This document shows, in pieces, positions 26,272-35,753 of a DNA stretch of 64,000 bases. Under the pieces are notes generated by a model. The model was not told the origin of the DNA and did no database searches. It saw only the letters and a list, made by a program, of their open reading frames with translations. Source of the stretch: SZUA-36 sp963704855 (GTDB lineage: Bacteria; Pseudomonadota; Gammaproteobacteria; Xanthomonadales; SZUA-36). The stretch spans positions 1-64,000 of the forward strand of contig CAVPHY010000001.1 of the NCBI GenBank assembly GCA_963704855.1, given 5' to 3'. The position numbers and the translations under genes are program-made. How positions within the stretch are numbered: position 1 is the first letter of the stretch; each line of letters begins with the position of its first letter.

Positions 26272-27363
26272 TTAACTCCCAGGTCTTAACCGCAAACGCA
26301 GGTCTTTACCGATACGTCGTGAGTCTACCCAGTTCAAATGGACGCGATCGTCCATATTATCAAGTCGTGGTAGTGCAAAAGGGCTCACCGCAGCACCACC
26401 GAGAATAACCGGCGCCTGGTAAATGAGCAATTCATCCACCAGGCCCTGTTGTAATAATGCTCCACACAGCGTGGCTCCGGCTTCAACCTGGACCTCGTTG
26501 TAGCCACGCATTGCCAGTTCGTTCAGTAAAGCCCGCAAATCCACACGTCCCTCAACAGAGGGTAACTCCAGGCAATCCGCAGCCGATTTCCTCAAACCCC
26601 CCGGCACCTGCATTTCCTGCAAACCGGCAATCAACACTTCGCCGGGCAGGCTTAACATCCGAGCATCCGGCGGTGTACGCCAGTGGCTGTCGACGATGAC
26701 ACGCGCCGGCTGCCTCACCGCGCCTGTTTTTCGTACATTCAGTGATGGATCATCCGTCAGAACCGTACCGATACCGGTCATGATAACGTCCGAGCGGGCG
26801 CGCCAGTTCTGTACGTCGGCGCGTGACTCGGAACCGCTGATCCACTGGCTGCTGCCGTTGGCCAGGGCAATATGGCCGTCCATGCTTTGCGCCAGTTTAA
26901 TCCGTACCCATGGGCGCTGTTCGCGCATGCGCTTCAGGAAACCACAGTTCAGTTCACCTGCTTCACTTGCCATCAGGCCGCTTTGTACTTCAATTCCAGC
27001 CTGTTGCAAACGCTCAAGACCTGTACCGTTGACCTCGGGGTTGGGGTCTTCAATGGCGAAAACCACCCGGCTCACCCCGGCCTTGATCAGGGCATCCACG
27101 CAAGGTGGTGTCCGGCCGGTGTGGCTGCAGGGCTCGAGTGTTACATAAGCGGTACCACCCTTTGCCTTGTCGCCCGCCTCGAGCAACGCATGAATCTCCG
27201 CATGGGCTTCGCCGGTCTTTTTATGCCAGCCCTTGCCAACAACCCGCTTCCCCCTGGTGATAACACAGCCGACACGCGGGTTAGGGTGGGTCGTTTCAAG
27301 ACCCTGGCGGGCCAGTTGCAGGGCACTTGCCATGCATTCGTGATCAAACGCGCTGAAGCCCAT
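26272..27363 (-). CDS. ribD: Bifunctional diaminohydroxyphosphoribosylaminopyrimidine deaminase / 5-amino-6-(5-phosphoribosylamino)uracil reductase RibD
   Basis: RibD performs the second and third steps of riboflavin synthesis. The N-terminal deaminase (about 1-145) has the zinc motifs HAEIHALLEAG and EPCSHTGRTPPCVDALI. The C-terminal reductase has RIKLAQSMDGHIAL, WISGSESRADVQNWRARSD and GIGTVLTDDPSL. The ATG at 27363 (MGFSAFDHECM) gives the normal 363 residues and follows the nrdR stop by 10 bases. An upstream in-frame codon would extend into nrdR and is rejected. Confidence 0.95.
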   Translation of the reverse strand: MGFSAFDHECMASALQLARQGLETTHPNPRVGCVITRGKRVVGKGWHKKTGEAHAEIHALLEAGDKAKGGTAYVTLEPCSHTGRTPPCVDALIKAGVSRVVFAIEDPNPEVNGTGLERLQQAGIEVQSGLMASEAGELNCGFLKRMREQRPWVRIKLAQSMDGHIALANGSSQWISGSESRADVQNWRARSDVIMTGIGTVLTDDPSLNVRKTGAVRQPARVIVDSHWRTPPDARMLSLPGEVLIAGLQEMQVPGGLRKSAADCLELPSVEGRVDLRALLNELAMRGYNEVQVEAGATLCGALLQQGLVDELLIYQAPVILGGAAVSPFALPRLDNMDDRVHLNWVDSRRIGKDLRLRLRPGS

Positions 27364-27373
27364 TGGATCTGCG

Positions 27374-27892
27374 CTATCGTGATTTCTTGCCGGAACGTTT
27401 GTCCAGCAGGGAAATCTGACGTTGATCGAGCGTACCGGGATGCTCTTTCTCCAGCATCTCGATCTCATCGCGAAATGCCTGGATATCTTCGAACCGACGG
27501 TAGACGGAGGCGAACCGGACATAGGCAACCTGATCCAGCTGGCTTAGTTCGCGCATCACCCATTCACCGATCAGGCTACTGGGTATTTCGGATTCCTCGA
27601 CACCGCGGATTTCACGTAACAGGTTCCGGATGGAGCGCTCGACCTCACGGGTTTCGACCGGCCTCTTTTCAAGGGCCTTGAGCATACCCCTGCGTAACTT
27701 CTCCTCCGAGAATGCCTCGCGCACACCGCCTGCCTTAATTACCCTGGGTGCGATCAGTTCCGGAGATTCATAGGTATTAAAACGTGACGCGCACCTTGCG
27801 CATTCGCGTCGCCGCCGGATTTGCATACCATCACCGGTTACCCGGGAATCGACCACCCGGGTATCGTCATGGTTGCAAAACGGACACCACAT
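27374..27892 (-). CDS. nrdR: Transcriptional repressor NrdR
   Basis: NrdR represses ribonucleotide reductase genes in response to (d)ATP. The N-terminal zinc ribbon is complete (CPFCNHDDTRVVDSR and ECARCASRFNTYE, four cysteines), and the ATP-cone follows (RVIKAGGVREAFSEEKLRRGM). The 172 residues are slightly longer than usual because of a basic tail. It leads the rib genes, as in many Gammaproteobacteria. Confidence 0.96.
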   Translation of the reverse strand: MWCPFCNHDDTRVVDSRVTGDGMQIRRRRECARCASRFNTYESPELIAPRVIKAGGVREAFSEEKLRRGMLKALEKRPVETREVERSIRNLLREIRGVEESEIPSSLIGEWVMRELSQLDQVAYVRFASVYRRFEDIQAFRDEIEMLEKEHPGTLDQRQISLLDKRSGKKSR

Positions 27893-27901
27893 GTCCGGGT
27901 A

Positions 27902-29158
27902 TCAGCGTTTGTAAACAGGGTGCTGACGACACAAAGCCAACGCGGCTTCACGAGCGGTTTTTTCAACGGCCGGGTCGCCGACGTGATCCAGCACATCACA
28001 AATGACCCCTGCCAATGCGATACAGTCATTCTTGTCGAACCCACGGGTGGTGACCGCCGGTGTTCCGAGACGTAGGCCGCTGGTTACAAAGGGTGAGCGC
28101 GGCTCGCCCGGTACGGTGTTCTTGTTCACGGTGATGTAGGCACGACCCAATGCCTCTTCGGCATCCTTTCCGGTGTACTCACGACCGATGAGATCCACCA
28201 GGAACAGGTGGTTGTCGGTGCCGCCGCACACGATCCGGTAGCCGCGTTCCATCATCACTGCTGCCATCGCCTTGGCATTAACCACAACCTGTTGCTGGTA
28301 CTTGATAAAGCCAGGTTCCAGTGCTTCCTTGAACGCAACTGCCTTGGCAGCGATGACGTGCATCAACGGACCGCCCTGGGTTCCTGGAAATACCAGCGAA
28401 TTCAGTTTTTTCTCAATCGCTTCATCTTCCTGGGCGAGGATGATACCGCCCCTGGGACCGCGCAAGGTCTTGTGGGTGGTGGAGGTCACGACGTGCGCAT
28501 GCGGAATCGGGCTCGGATAGACACCGGCTGCGATGAGACCGGCAACGTGCGCCATATCAACCAGGAAGTAGGCGCCGACCGAGTCGGCAATCTCACGCAT
28601 CCTGGCCCAGTCCACCACGCGTGAATAGGCTGAAAACCCGCCAATCAGCAGGCGCGGCTTGCAGTCTTCGGCGATGCGCTGCATTTCGTCGTAGTCGATG
28701 GCGCCGGTTACCTGGTCGATGCCATAGGGAACGGCGTTGAATAAGCGTCCGGAGAAATTGACTTTTGAGCCATGGGTAAGGTGCCCACCGTGCTGCAGGT
28801 TCATACCCAGCAAGGTTTCACCCGGCTCCAGAAGCGCCATGTAGGCCGCGGCATTCGCCTGCGAGCCCGAATGCGGTTGGACATTGGCATAATGTGCACC
28901 GAACAACTGCTTGACCCGTTCCTGTGCGAGAGTTTCGGCAATATCCACGTACTCGCAACCACCGTAATAGCGTCGGCCCGGATACCCTTCAGCATACTTG
29001 TTGGTCAGCACCGAGCCCTGGGCTTCCAGCACCCTTGGGCTGACGTAGTTTTCAGACGCGATCAGCTCGATATGGTCTTCCTGCCGCTGCTCTTCACTGG
29101 CAATGGCTGCCGCGAGTTCAGTGTCAAATTCTTTAATGCCAAAGCTATGGTCAAACAT
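27902..29158 (-). CDS. glyA: Serine hydroxymethyltransferase GlyA
   Basis: GlyA interconverts serine and glycine with tetrahydrofolate, feeding one-carbon metabolism; it is a cytosolic PLP enzyme. The 418 residues contain ELIASENYVSPRVLEAQGS, NKYAEGYPGRRYYGGCEYVD, QPHSGSQANAAAYMALL, the PLP-lysine segment TSTTHKTLRGPRGG, and FVTSGLRLGTPAVTTRG. It stands 9 bp before nrdR and has its own upstream region shared with the divergent ettA. Confidence 0.97.
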   Translation of the reverse strand: MFDHSFGIKEFDTELAAAIASEEQRQEDHIELIASENYVSPRVLEAQGSVLTNKYAEGYPGRRYYGGCEYVDIAETLAQERVKQLFGAHYANVQPHSGSQANAAAYMALLEPGETLLGMNLQHGGHLTHGSKVNFSGRLFNAVPYGIDQVTGAIDYDEMQRIAEDCKPRLLIGGFSAYSRVVDWARMREIADSVGAYFLVDMAHVAGLIAAGVYPSPIPHAHVVTSTTHKTLRGPRGGIILAQEDEAIEKKLNSLVFPGTQGGPLMHVIAAKAVAFKEALEPGFIKYQQQVVVNAKAMAAVMMERGYRIVCGGTDNHLFLVDLIGREYTGKDAEEALGRAYITVNKNTVPGEPRSPFVTSGLRLGTPAVTTRGFDKNDCIALAGVICDVLDHVGDPAVEKTAREAALALCRQHPVYKR

Positions 29159-29198
29159 GACTTATCCCGTATTGAGTGGAGTTTTTAGTTAACTTGTG

Positions 29199-29207
29199 AT
29201 TCTAGCA
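29199..29207 (-). promoter_or_regulatory. Candidate extended -10 element of glyA
   Basis: On the minus strand TGCTAGAAT matches an extended -10 (TGN plus TAGAAT), about 40 bases before the glyA start. No good -35 was seen at the right distance, which an extended -10 can tolerate. This is a weak single-site prediction. Confidence 0.35.
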
Positions 29208-29344
29208 TTTGTTGAACGCATGGGCTTCAACATCACGAATAAATTTTTGTGTGTTCGCGGCACTTTACCGGTTTCCCGAGTCCGGGCTGGAACATCGGCG
29301 CACCTTGGTAGATAATTTCGCGTCAACCCCACTTGGAAGTAACC

Positions 29345-31023
29345 ATGGCCCAGTTTATTTACACCATGATCGGCGTGAGCAAGACCGTACCGCCGAACCG
29401 CACCATCATCAAGGATATCTCCCTGTCGTTCTTTCCGGGCGCCAAAATCGGTGTACTCGGCCTCAACGGCGCGGGCAAATCGACCGTCTTGCGTATCATG
29501 GCCGGCGTGGACACGGAATTTGAAGGCGAAGCCCGGCCCCAGCCGGATATCCGTATCGGCTTCTTACCGCAGGAACCGGAACTGGATGATGCACTGAGCG
29601 TGCGCGAAACCGTTGAACAGGGTGTGGCCGAAACCAGGGATCTCTTGCTGAAGTTCGATGAGATCAGCATGAAGTTTGGCGAACCGATGGATGATGACGC
29701 AGATGAATGCCCTGTTGCAGGAACAGGCGGACCTGCAGGAAGCCATCGAGGCGGGCAATGGCTGGGAACTGGAACGCACGCTGGAAGTGGCGGCCGATGC
29801 CCTGCGTCTGCCACCCTGGGATGACAGGGTGGCACACCTGTCAGGCGGCGAAAGACGACGTGTCGCCCTGTGCCGCTTATTGCTCGCCAACCCGGATATG
29901 CTGTTACTGGATGAACCTACCAATCACCTCGATGCAGAATCCGTGGGCTGGCTTGAACGCTTTCTGACCGAGTTCCCCGGCACGGTGGTTGCGGTGACCC
30001 ATGACCGGTATTTTCTCGACAACGCGGCCGAGTGGATACTCGAACTGGACCGTGGCTACGGTATACCCTGGAAGGGCAATTATTCCTCGTGGCTGGATCA
30101 GAAAGACCAGCGCCTTCAACATGAAGAACGCAGTGAAAAGGCACACCAGCGCGCCATTCGCGACGAACTGGAGTGGGTGCGCGCAAACCCCAAGGGCCGG
30201 CGCGCCAAGAGCAAGGCCAGGCTGCAGCGCTTCGAAGAACTCAGTAGCCGTGAATACCAGAAACAGAATGAGACCCGCGAAATTTATATACCACCGGGAC
30301 CACGCCTCGGTGACCAGGTTATCGAGCTCAAGAACATAAACAAGGGGTTTGGCGACAAGCTGCTTATCTCGGACCTGAGCTTCAACCTGCCCCGGGGCGG
30401 CATCGTCGGTGTCATCGGTGGCAATGGCGCCGGCAAATCAACCTTGTTCAGGATGCTGACGGGTGTTGAAACAGCCGGACAGCGGCAGCATCACCATCGG
30501 CTCTACGGTACAACTGGCCTATGTCGACCAGAGCCGTGACAGCCTGAATGGCGACAAGACCGTTTGGGAGGAGATTTCCGATGGTGCTGAAAGCATCAGT
30601 GTCGGTACGTTCACCATGCCGTCGCGGGCCTATGTCAGCCGTTTCAATTTCCGTGGCTCCGATCAGCAAAAATGGGTCAAGGACCTGTCCGGTGGTGAAA
30701 GAAACCGCGTTCACCTTGCCAAGCTGATCCGCTCCGGCGGCAACGTGCTACTGCTCGATGAGCCGACCAATGATCTCGATGTTGAAACCCTGCGGGCGCT
30801 GGAAGAGGCCTTGCTGGAGTTTCCCGGTTGCGCGGTTGTGATCTCGCATGACCGCTGGTTCCTCGACCGGATTGCGACCCATATGCTGGCTTTTGAAGGC
30901 GACAGCAATGTGACCTGGTTTGAAGGCAATTACTCAGAATACGAACAGGATCTGAAACGGCGCATCGGTGACGATGCTTTGAATCCGAGACGGGTGAAGT
31001 ACAAGAAAATACAGGGCGCGTAA
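29345..31023 (+). CDS. ettA: Energy-dependent translational throttle protein EttA (two frame breaks)
   Basis: EttA is a soluble ABC-F ATPase that binds the ribosomal E site and gates early elongation according to ATP/ADP. Two ABC domains are present: GLNGAGKSTVLR with LSGGERRRVALCRLL and LLLDEPTNHLDAESV, then GGNGAGKSTLFR with LSGGERNRVHLAKL and LLLDEPTNDLDVETL. Between them is the charged P-site-tRNA-interaction arm (KGRRAKSKARLQRFEEL). The frame breaks near 29699 (extra g in gacgcag) and 30469-30471 (aaa for aa). Without those bases the product is about 558 residues, the family length. GTG/ATG alternatives upstream were rejected in favour of MAQFIYTM. Confidence 0.9.
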
Positions 31024-31052
31024 GCCCTTGCGCGCCATTGCCGCCTGCCCGG

Positions 31053-31958
31053 TTATTTGAAATCGGGCAGGTGAAAATCCTGGCGAACCGGGGCAAAGGC
31101 ACGCGGTTTGTAGTTGAGCAACTCCCTGGCCTGCCGGTCGTCAAATACCAGGTCCAGCTGCTGTCTCCTGACCATTTCGCTATTGATGCCGCCAGCGGGT
31201 TTAAAGGTGCTCACAAAGTTTGCAAGCAATACGAACAACCACTGCGGCAGACGCAACAACCTGGCCGGTTTTCCCAACGCGGCAAAGACTTGCTCAACCA
31301 TATCCGAATAGCTCAACGTGCTGCCACCGGTCAAATTCAACACACCGGGCAAATCGTCATTACAGTGCAAGGCCGTGAGCGCAACCGTTGCCAGGTCTTC
31401 CGCATGCACCGGTTGCCGCAGGCCTGCCGCCTTGCCGTTGATTGGTATAAAACCCAAACGGTCGATCCAGTTCGCCAGGCGGCTGATATTGGTATCCAGA
31501 CCACATCCATAAATGAGCGTCGGTCTGAATATCACCAGCTTCGATTCCCTTGTTTTCAGAAATGCTGTGCAGCTCCGACTCGAGCGCCAACATTGCCTGA
31601 ATCTGGCTTCTTTCGGCCGGATTGCCCGACTGCTGCTTGGTTGCAACACTGCTGCTGCTGAAAACAACCGCGCTGCTCATATGCCCGCAGATCTCCAGGA
31701 ATTTATGTGCCAGGTCCATCGGACCGGCCGATACGAGGTACCGGCAGCCCTGTCGCAGCATCATGTGCATCGCTCTCACTGCAACCAGGCAACCTGATCG
31801 AAACCCGGATAGCCGTCCGGTTTACCTTTACGGCTGACCGCCAAGACACGAAAACCGGCATGCACCAGCCGCGGTATGAGAAACACACCGATCTGGCTGC
31901 TCGCGCCTGTCAGCAGCACTTCGGATGAGCTTACCGCCTGATCAGTGCCAACGGCCAT
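31053..31958 (-). CDS. NAD(P)-dependent sugar epimerase/dehydratase family protein (three frame breaks)
   Basis: This is a short-chain extended Rossmann protein that probably acts on a nucleotide or lipid-linked sugar. Seen in order: the nucleotide loop VLLTGASSQIGVFLIPRL, YLVSAGPMDLAHKFLE, SSAVVFSSSSVATKQQS, VIFRPTLIYGCGLDTN, LRQPVHAEDLA and VLNLTGGSTLSYSDMV. The pieces lie in three frames. Extra bases near 31781, 31753 and 31542 explain all of them and give about 300 residues. The gene overlaps the preceding glycosyltransferase by 28 bases, and the context suggests surface polysaccharide synthesis. The exact substrate cannot be read. Confidence 0.8.
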
Positions 31959-32797
31959 AAGATGATAAACCTGAGCCAGATACCGGTATAAACCAGCATC
32001 CGGAGAGGGAGAAATGTCGATTCAGCCTGGAATTTTGCGAAAAACCTGGCCATGCCGCGGTGTTTTTGAAAATGTACCCAGGTGGGCCGACTGCGGCTCG
32101 ATAAGCCCTGTTTGTGAACACAACTGGCTTGTGGAACGAACAGACAATGCCATCCTTGTTGTCGGAGCCGGAACATCAGGTCGAGATCCTCACAATGCAT
32201 GGCGTAGCCTTCGTCCATGTAGCCGACTGTCTCCAGGGCGCTTCGTCTGACCAGCATACAGGCGCCGCTGACGGCATCACATACCTGTACACCTTCCGTC
32301 ACCTTTGACGTATCTGCTTCGACACCATGGAACGCGGGAATCCACTTTCCAAGCCGCCAGAGACCACTGGCTGTCATCAGGGATTTCCATGGATCCGGAA
32401 AACGCCGCAATGTCGCACGCTGGATTTGACCCTGCTCATCACGTACGGCAGGTCCGGCCATTGCGGCACGATCATCACTCTCGAGCGCCACTATCAGGCT
32501 ATCGAGCGTATCCGGCTCGAGGATACAGTCCGGGTTCAGGATCAACACCCAGTCGGCCTTGGAACGGCGGGCGGCCATATTCACTGCAGGTGCAAAACCG
32601 AGGTTGTCGGTGTTGAACAGGAACTCGATACCGGGCTGACTGCTGTAGTGACTGCGCAGGTTTTCCGCGCTGCCATCGCTTGAAGCGTTATCGACCACGG
32701 TGATTTCTGTAGCGGTGTTACCTTGCAGCAGCGCGCTGACACATTGCTGCAATGTTTCACCGGCGTTGTAATTAACGATGATGGTCGAGACCGTCAT
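31931..32797 (-). CDS. Glycosyltransferase family 2 (rhamnosyltransferase-like)
   Basis: This is a GT-A-fold family 2 glycosyltransferase that transfers a nucleotide-activated sugar to a growing polysaccharide at the cytosolic face of the inner membrane. The 288 residues begin TVSTIIVNYNAGETLQQC, continue with EITVVDNASSDGS, and have the metal-binding LILNPDCIL. The C-terminus is hydrophobic (IWLRFIILWPLAL), suggesting membrane association. Donor and acceptor are unknown. It sits between the methyltransferase and the epimerase gene. Confidence 0.85.
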   Translation of the reverse strand: MTVSTIIVNYNAGETLQQCVSALLQGNTATEITVVDNASSDGSAENLRSHYSSQPGIEFLFNTDNLGFAPAVNMAARRSKADWVLILNPDCILEPDTLDSLIVALESDDRAAMAGPAVRDEQGQIQRATLRRFPDPWKSLMTASGLWRLGKWIPAFHGVEADTSKVTEGVQVCDAVSGACMLVRRSALETVGYMDEGYAMHCEDLDLMFRLRQQGWHCLFVPQASCVHKQGLSSRSRPTWVHFQKHRGMARFFAKFQAESTFLPLRMLVYTGIWLRFIILWPLALIRR

Positions 32798-32804
32798 TGC
32801 CGGT

Positions 32805-33711
32805 TCAGGCTTTACCCAATAAACGTCGCCACCAGGTGCTCCGTGGCGGCGCTGGCTGATCGGGCTGCTGCTTTAATTCGGCGATCTCTTTTTCAAGCCG
32901 GGCGATAATGCCACCGGCCGCGATATGACGTCTGATCTCGCTGTGATAGTGCTGATAAACCGACTCGTCATGAGTCATCGAAGAGCCACAGGCTTCCATC
33001 CACATCCGGCAGGCTCGCCGTGTCGGCTGCGCACAATGCAATAAAGTACATCGGGGGCTGTGTGATATCTGCGGGAGAATTCATTTTGCCGTCGGCAACC
33101 TGGTCCAGCGCAACCCGCTTTACTCCGCCCATCGACCATATCGCTGAATGAAACATCAGTTTTTGTCCAAGCAGGTGATAGGCCGGGAAATGCCGCCCGA
33201 CCAATGCCTCGAGTTCGTCACGGTAGAGTTCCTTGACATGAAACTCGTTGACGGTTTCCTGCCCGTCCGAGTAGCTGGCCTTGTCCGGTGATGACAGGAT
33301 CAGGAATCCGTCCGGCTTGAGCACGCGTCTGAACTCCGCCAGTAACTCGTCCTGCGCGGCGAGGTGCTCCAATGTCTCAAACGAGACCACGCGGTCAAAT
33401 TCATTATCAGCAAATGGCAGGGCGGTGCAGTCAGCCGCCTGAAAACCAACACCAGGAAGCTGTCCGTAGCGCTGTTGGGCATGCCCGATCGCCTGTGTAG
33501 AAATGTCCACACCCTCAACCGATGCGGCCGATTCTGCAAGCATCGCAGATCCATAACCCTCACCGCAGGCGGCGTCCAGTGTGCGTGCACCGGCACACCA
33601 GCGTGCCGCCAATGCATAGCGATGATAATGTTCGTACCAGATCTCACGTTCACATTCGGGTGTGAAACGTTCGCCGGTGAACTCAAGTGAATCTGACACA
33701 ATCTTTACCAA
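32805..33711 (-). CDS. Class I SAM-dependent methyltransferase with C-terminal coiled coil (one frame break)
   Basis: This is probably a polysaccharide-tailoring methyltransferase. The SAM-binding motif I is TLDAACGEGYGSAML (about 46-60), followed by GVDISTQAIGHA, DRVVSFETLEHLA and LILSSPDKASYSD. The main frame stops at 32968. The adjacent frame continues as HDESVYQHYHSEIRRHIAAGG with a Glu/Leu-rich coiled coil (ARLEKEIAELKQQ) down to 32805. Dropping one base near 32973 joins them (SLWLFDD-HDESVYQHY) into about 301 residues. The alternative is a separate 57-residue protein from 32978; I think the fusion is more probable. Confidence 0.72.
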
Positions 33712-33730
33712 TGGCGGAAACAGCTAAATT

Positions 33731-34564
33731 TTACCGCATTCCGACACCAGAACGTTCCAGGCAATCAAGTATTTGTTGCCGGCGCGGCGCGAGTGGGTCA
33801 GTTTTTATAAATTCACTGACCTTTTGTAAGTAATCCGGGTGCTTGGCAAGTAGCCGCTGCATACTTTTCTCATCCGGTTTCAGACCGAGGGGACCGAATG
33901 ACGCACCACCATGATGAACCACGTACGCATTGTCGCACAGGACGTTACGCAGGCCGCCCTGCTCGGCCCGTTGGCAAAAATCGTTTTCCTCGCCATAGCC
34001 GAGACCAAAGGTCACCTCATCGAATAGACCGATCGTCCGGATTGCCCGTAGTGAGACCGCCATGCAAAATCCTACAGCCGTTGGCATCTCAGGGTAAACC
34101 GGTCGACCACAGGAATTGATCAGGGATGCGATAACATCCGGGTCGCCGGGTACGGGGTTGGAAACACAAAAACGCGGGATGGAGACAATCTCGCCGTTGT
34201 TGGACCAGGGTGTTGCCGTGGCAATGGAATCATCTGAATCGAGACAGGCTGCCAGGTTTTCCAACCAGCCTTGAGTCACCTCGGTATCTGAATTGAGCAG
34301 CACCATATTCGACCCGGCCTGGCGCATACCATGATTCGCTGTCGCAACGAAGCCCCGGTTTTTGGGATTTACCTGTAAGCACCTCGCTGAACTCGCTTCG
34401 TTGACCCACGCTTGCAGCAGGGGCCGTACACGCGTATCGGTTGATGCATCATCTATCAACAAAACCTGTGTGTCGGGCGCTACCGTGCGTGAAATTGAAT
34501 CCAGGCAGGCCTCGAGCTTTTCGAATGCATTGAATACGGGAACGATGATTAACGGCAGGGGCAT
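33731..34564 (-). CDS. Glycosyltransferase family 2
   Basis: This second GT2 enzyme of the block starts MPLPLIIVPVFNAFEKLEACL, with DTQVLLIDDASTD and the metal-binding VLLNSDTEV. Later it shows TPWSNNGEIVSIPRF and GYGEENDFCQRAEQGG, common in O-antigen/LPS GT2 proteins. I chose the ATG at 34564, 7 bases after the Wzt-like stop. An upstream in-frame start would run into that gene. Its position directly after the exporter genes suggests it builds the exported glycan. Confidence 0.85.
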   Translation of the reverse strand: MPLPLIIVPVFNAFEKLEACLDSISRTVAPDTQVLLIDDASTDTRVRPLLQAWVNEASSARCLQVNPKNRGFVATANHGMRQAGSNMVLLNSDTEVTQGWLENLAACLDSDDSIATATPWSNNGEIVSIPRFCVSNPVPGDPDVIASLINSCGRPVYPEMPTAVGFCMAVSLRAIRTIGLFDEVTFGLGYGEENDFCQRAEQGGLRNVLCDNAYVVHHGGASFGPLGLKPDEKSMQRLLAKHPDYLQKVSEFIKTDPLAPRRQQILDCLERSGVGMR

Positions 34565-34571
34565 CTGGTTG

Positions 34572-35753
34572 TCAGTCCAGCCATTTGTGCGGCAGTCTGA
34601 TATAGCCGACTTCCTTGGTGTCACCGGTAATTACGAACGACATTTGACGGTTATCGAACACCCTTACGCCTTCCGGATCCATGGAATGTGCACTGAGGTT
34701 ATAACTGCCGGGTAACAGGGCGATGTCAGTCAGACGCAGGCGGTAACGGTAGTTGTTATCGGCCAGTTTGACCGGCGCCACATCTTCATTATCGGACACG
34801 ACACCGTAGACCGGTGTGCCATCGGCCCTTACGACACCGACAACACCCACCGGGGGACGGTCATCAGGCGAATAGATATGCAGCTCTATATCGAGATCTT
34901 CACCCATGGCGAACTTCGGGGGGGTATCATCGCTGCCCCCGGACAGCGTAAATTGTTCAATACGATAATACGCACCATCACCTGTCGCCTTTACCTGCAT
35001 CTCCTTTTCTTTTGCCGTACGTTTTTCATGCCAGGCGAGGTAGGCCTGCGTAACGGGAAAGACATCCCCGTATTGCTCGATACCGCCCGCATGGACCCAC
35101 AGGGCTTTCTGGCAAAGCTTTTGCACGACGTACATGCTGTGCGATACCAGCAGAAGGGTTCCACCCTGCTCGAGGAACTGTTGGATCCAGCGTATGCATT
35201 TCTTCTGGAAGGATTCGTCACCAACCGCCAGAACTTCATCGGTAATCAACAGATCGGGACGGCAGGCAGTGATCACGGCAAACCCCAGCCTGACCACCAT
35301 ACCGGATGAATAGTGCTTAACCGGTTCGTGGATGTACTCGCCAATATCCGCAAACGCGAGGATGTCGTCAAGACGTTCATCCAGTTCCCTGTTGCTCAAG
35401 CCCATCAGGGATGCTTTCATACGGACATTATCCATACCGCTGAAATCGGGTTGGAAACCGGCACCCAGTTCCAGCATGGCGGCAATATTGGCATGCACTG
35501 CCACACGCCCGCTGGTCGGTTGGATGACACCCGTCAGAACTTTCAGCAGCGTAGACTTACCCGCGCCATTTTCTCCGATGATACCCAGCGACTGACCTCG
35601 AACTACTTCCAGGTTGATGTTGCTGAGCACCCTGGCGCCGTGCGCCGGTTCACGCCCGAATAACAGGGAGACAAAAGCCTGTAAACGTTCGCGGGATTTG
35701 TGAACACGTGGGTAAATTTTGGACACGCCCTCAATTTTGACCAGCGTATCCAT
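34572..35753 (-). CDS. Polysaccharide ABC transporter ATP-binding protein, Wzt type with C-terminal substrate-binding domain
   Basis: This is the ATPase of an ABC exporter that flips undecaprenyl-linked O-antigen-like polymer across the inner membrane. The N-terminal ABC domain has GENGAGKSTLLKVLTG, HYSSGMVVRLGFAV (signature) and PDLLITDEVLAVGD (Walker B). After about residue 245 comes a beta-rich domain of some 145 residues, ending PHKWLD. In Wzt proteins such a domain recognises the non-reducing end of the glycan. The ATG at 35753 overlaps the permease stop as ATGA; an upstream in-frame codon at 35810 was rejected. Confidence 0.92.
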   Translation of the reverse strand: MDTLVKIEGVSKIYPRVHKSRERLQAFVSLLFGREPAHGARVLSNINLEVVRGQSLGIIGENGAGKSTLLKVLTGVIQPTSGRVAVHANIAAMLELGAGFQPDFSGMDNVRMKASLMGLSNRELDERLDDILAFADIGEYIHEPVKHYSSGMVVRLGFAVITACRPDLLITDEVLAVGDESFQKKCIRWIQQFLEQGGTLLLVSHSMYVVQKLCQKALWVHAGGIEQYGDVFPVTQAYLAWHEKRTAKEKEMQVKATGDGAYYRIEQFTLSGGSDDTPPKFAMGEDLDIELHIYSPDDRPPVGVVGVVRADGTPVYGVVSDNEDVAPVKLADNNYRYRLRLTDIALLPGSYNLSAHSMDPEGVRVFDNRQMSFVITGDTKEVGYIRLPHKWLD

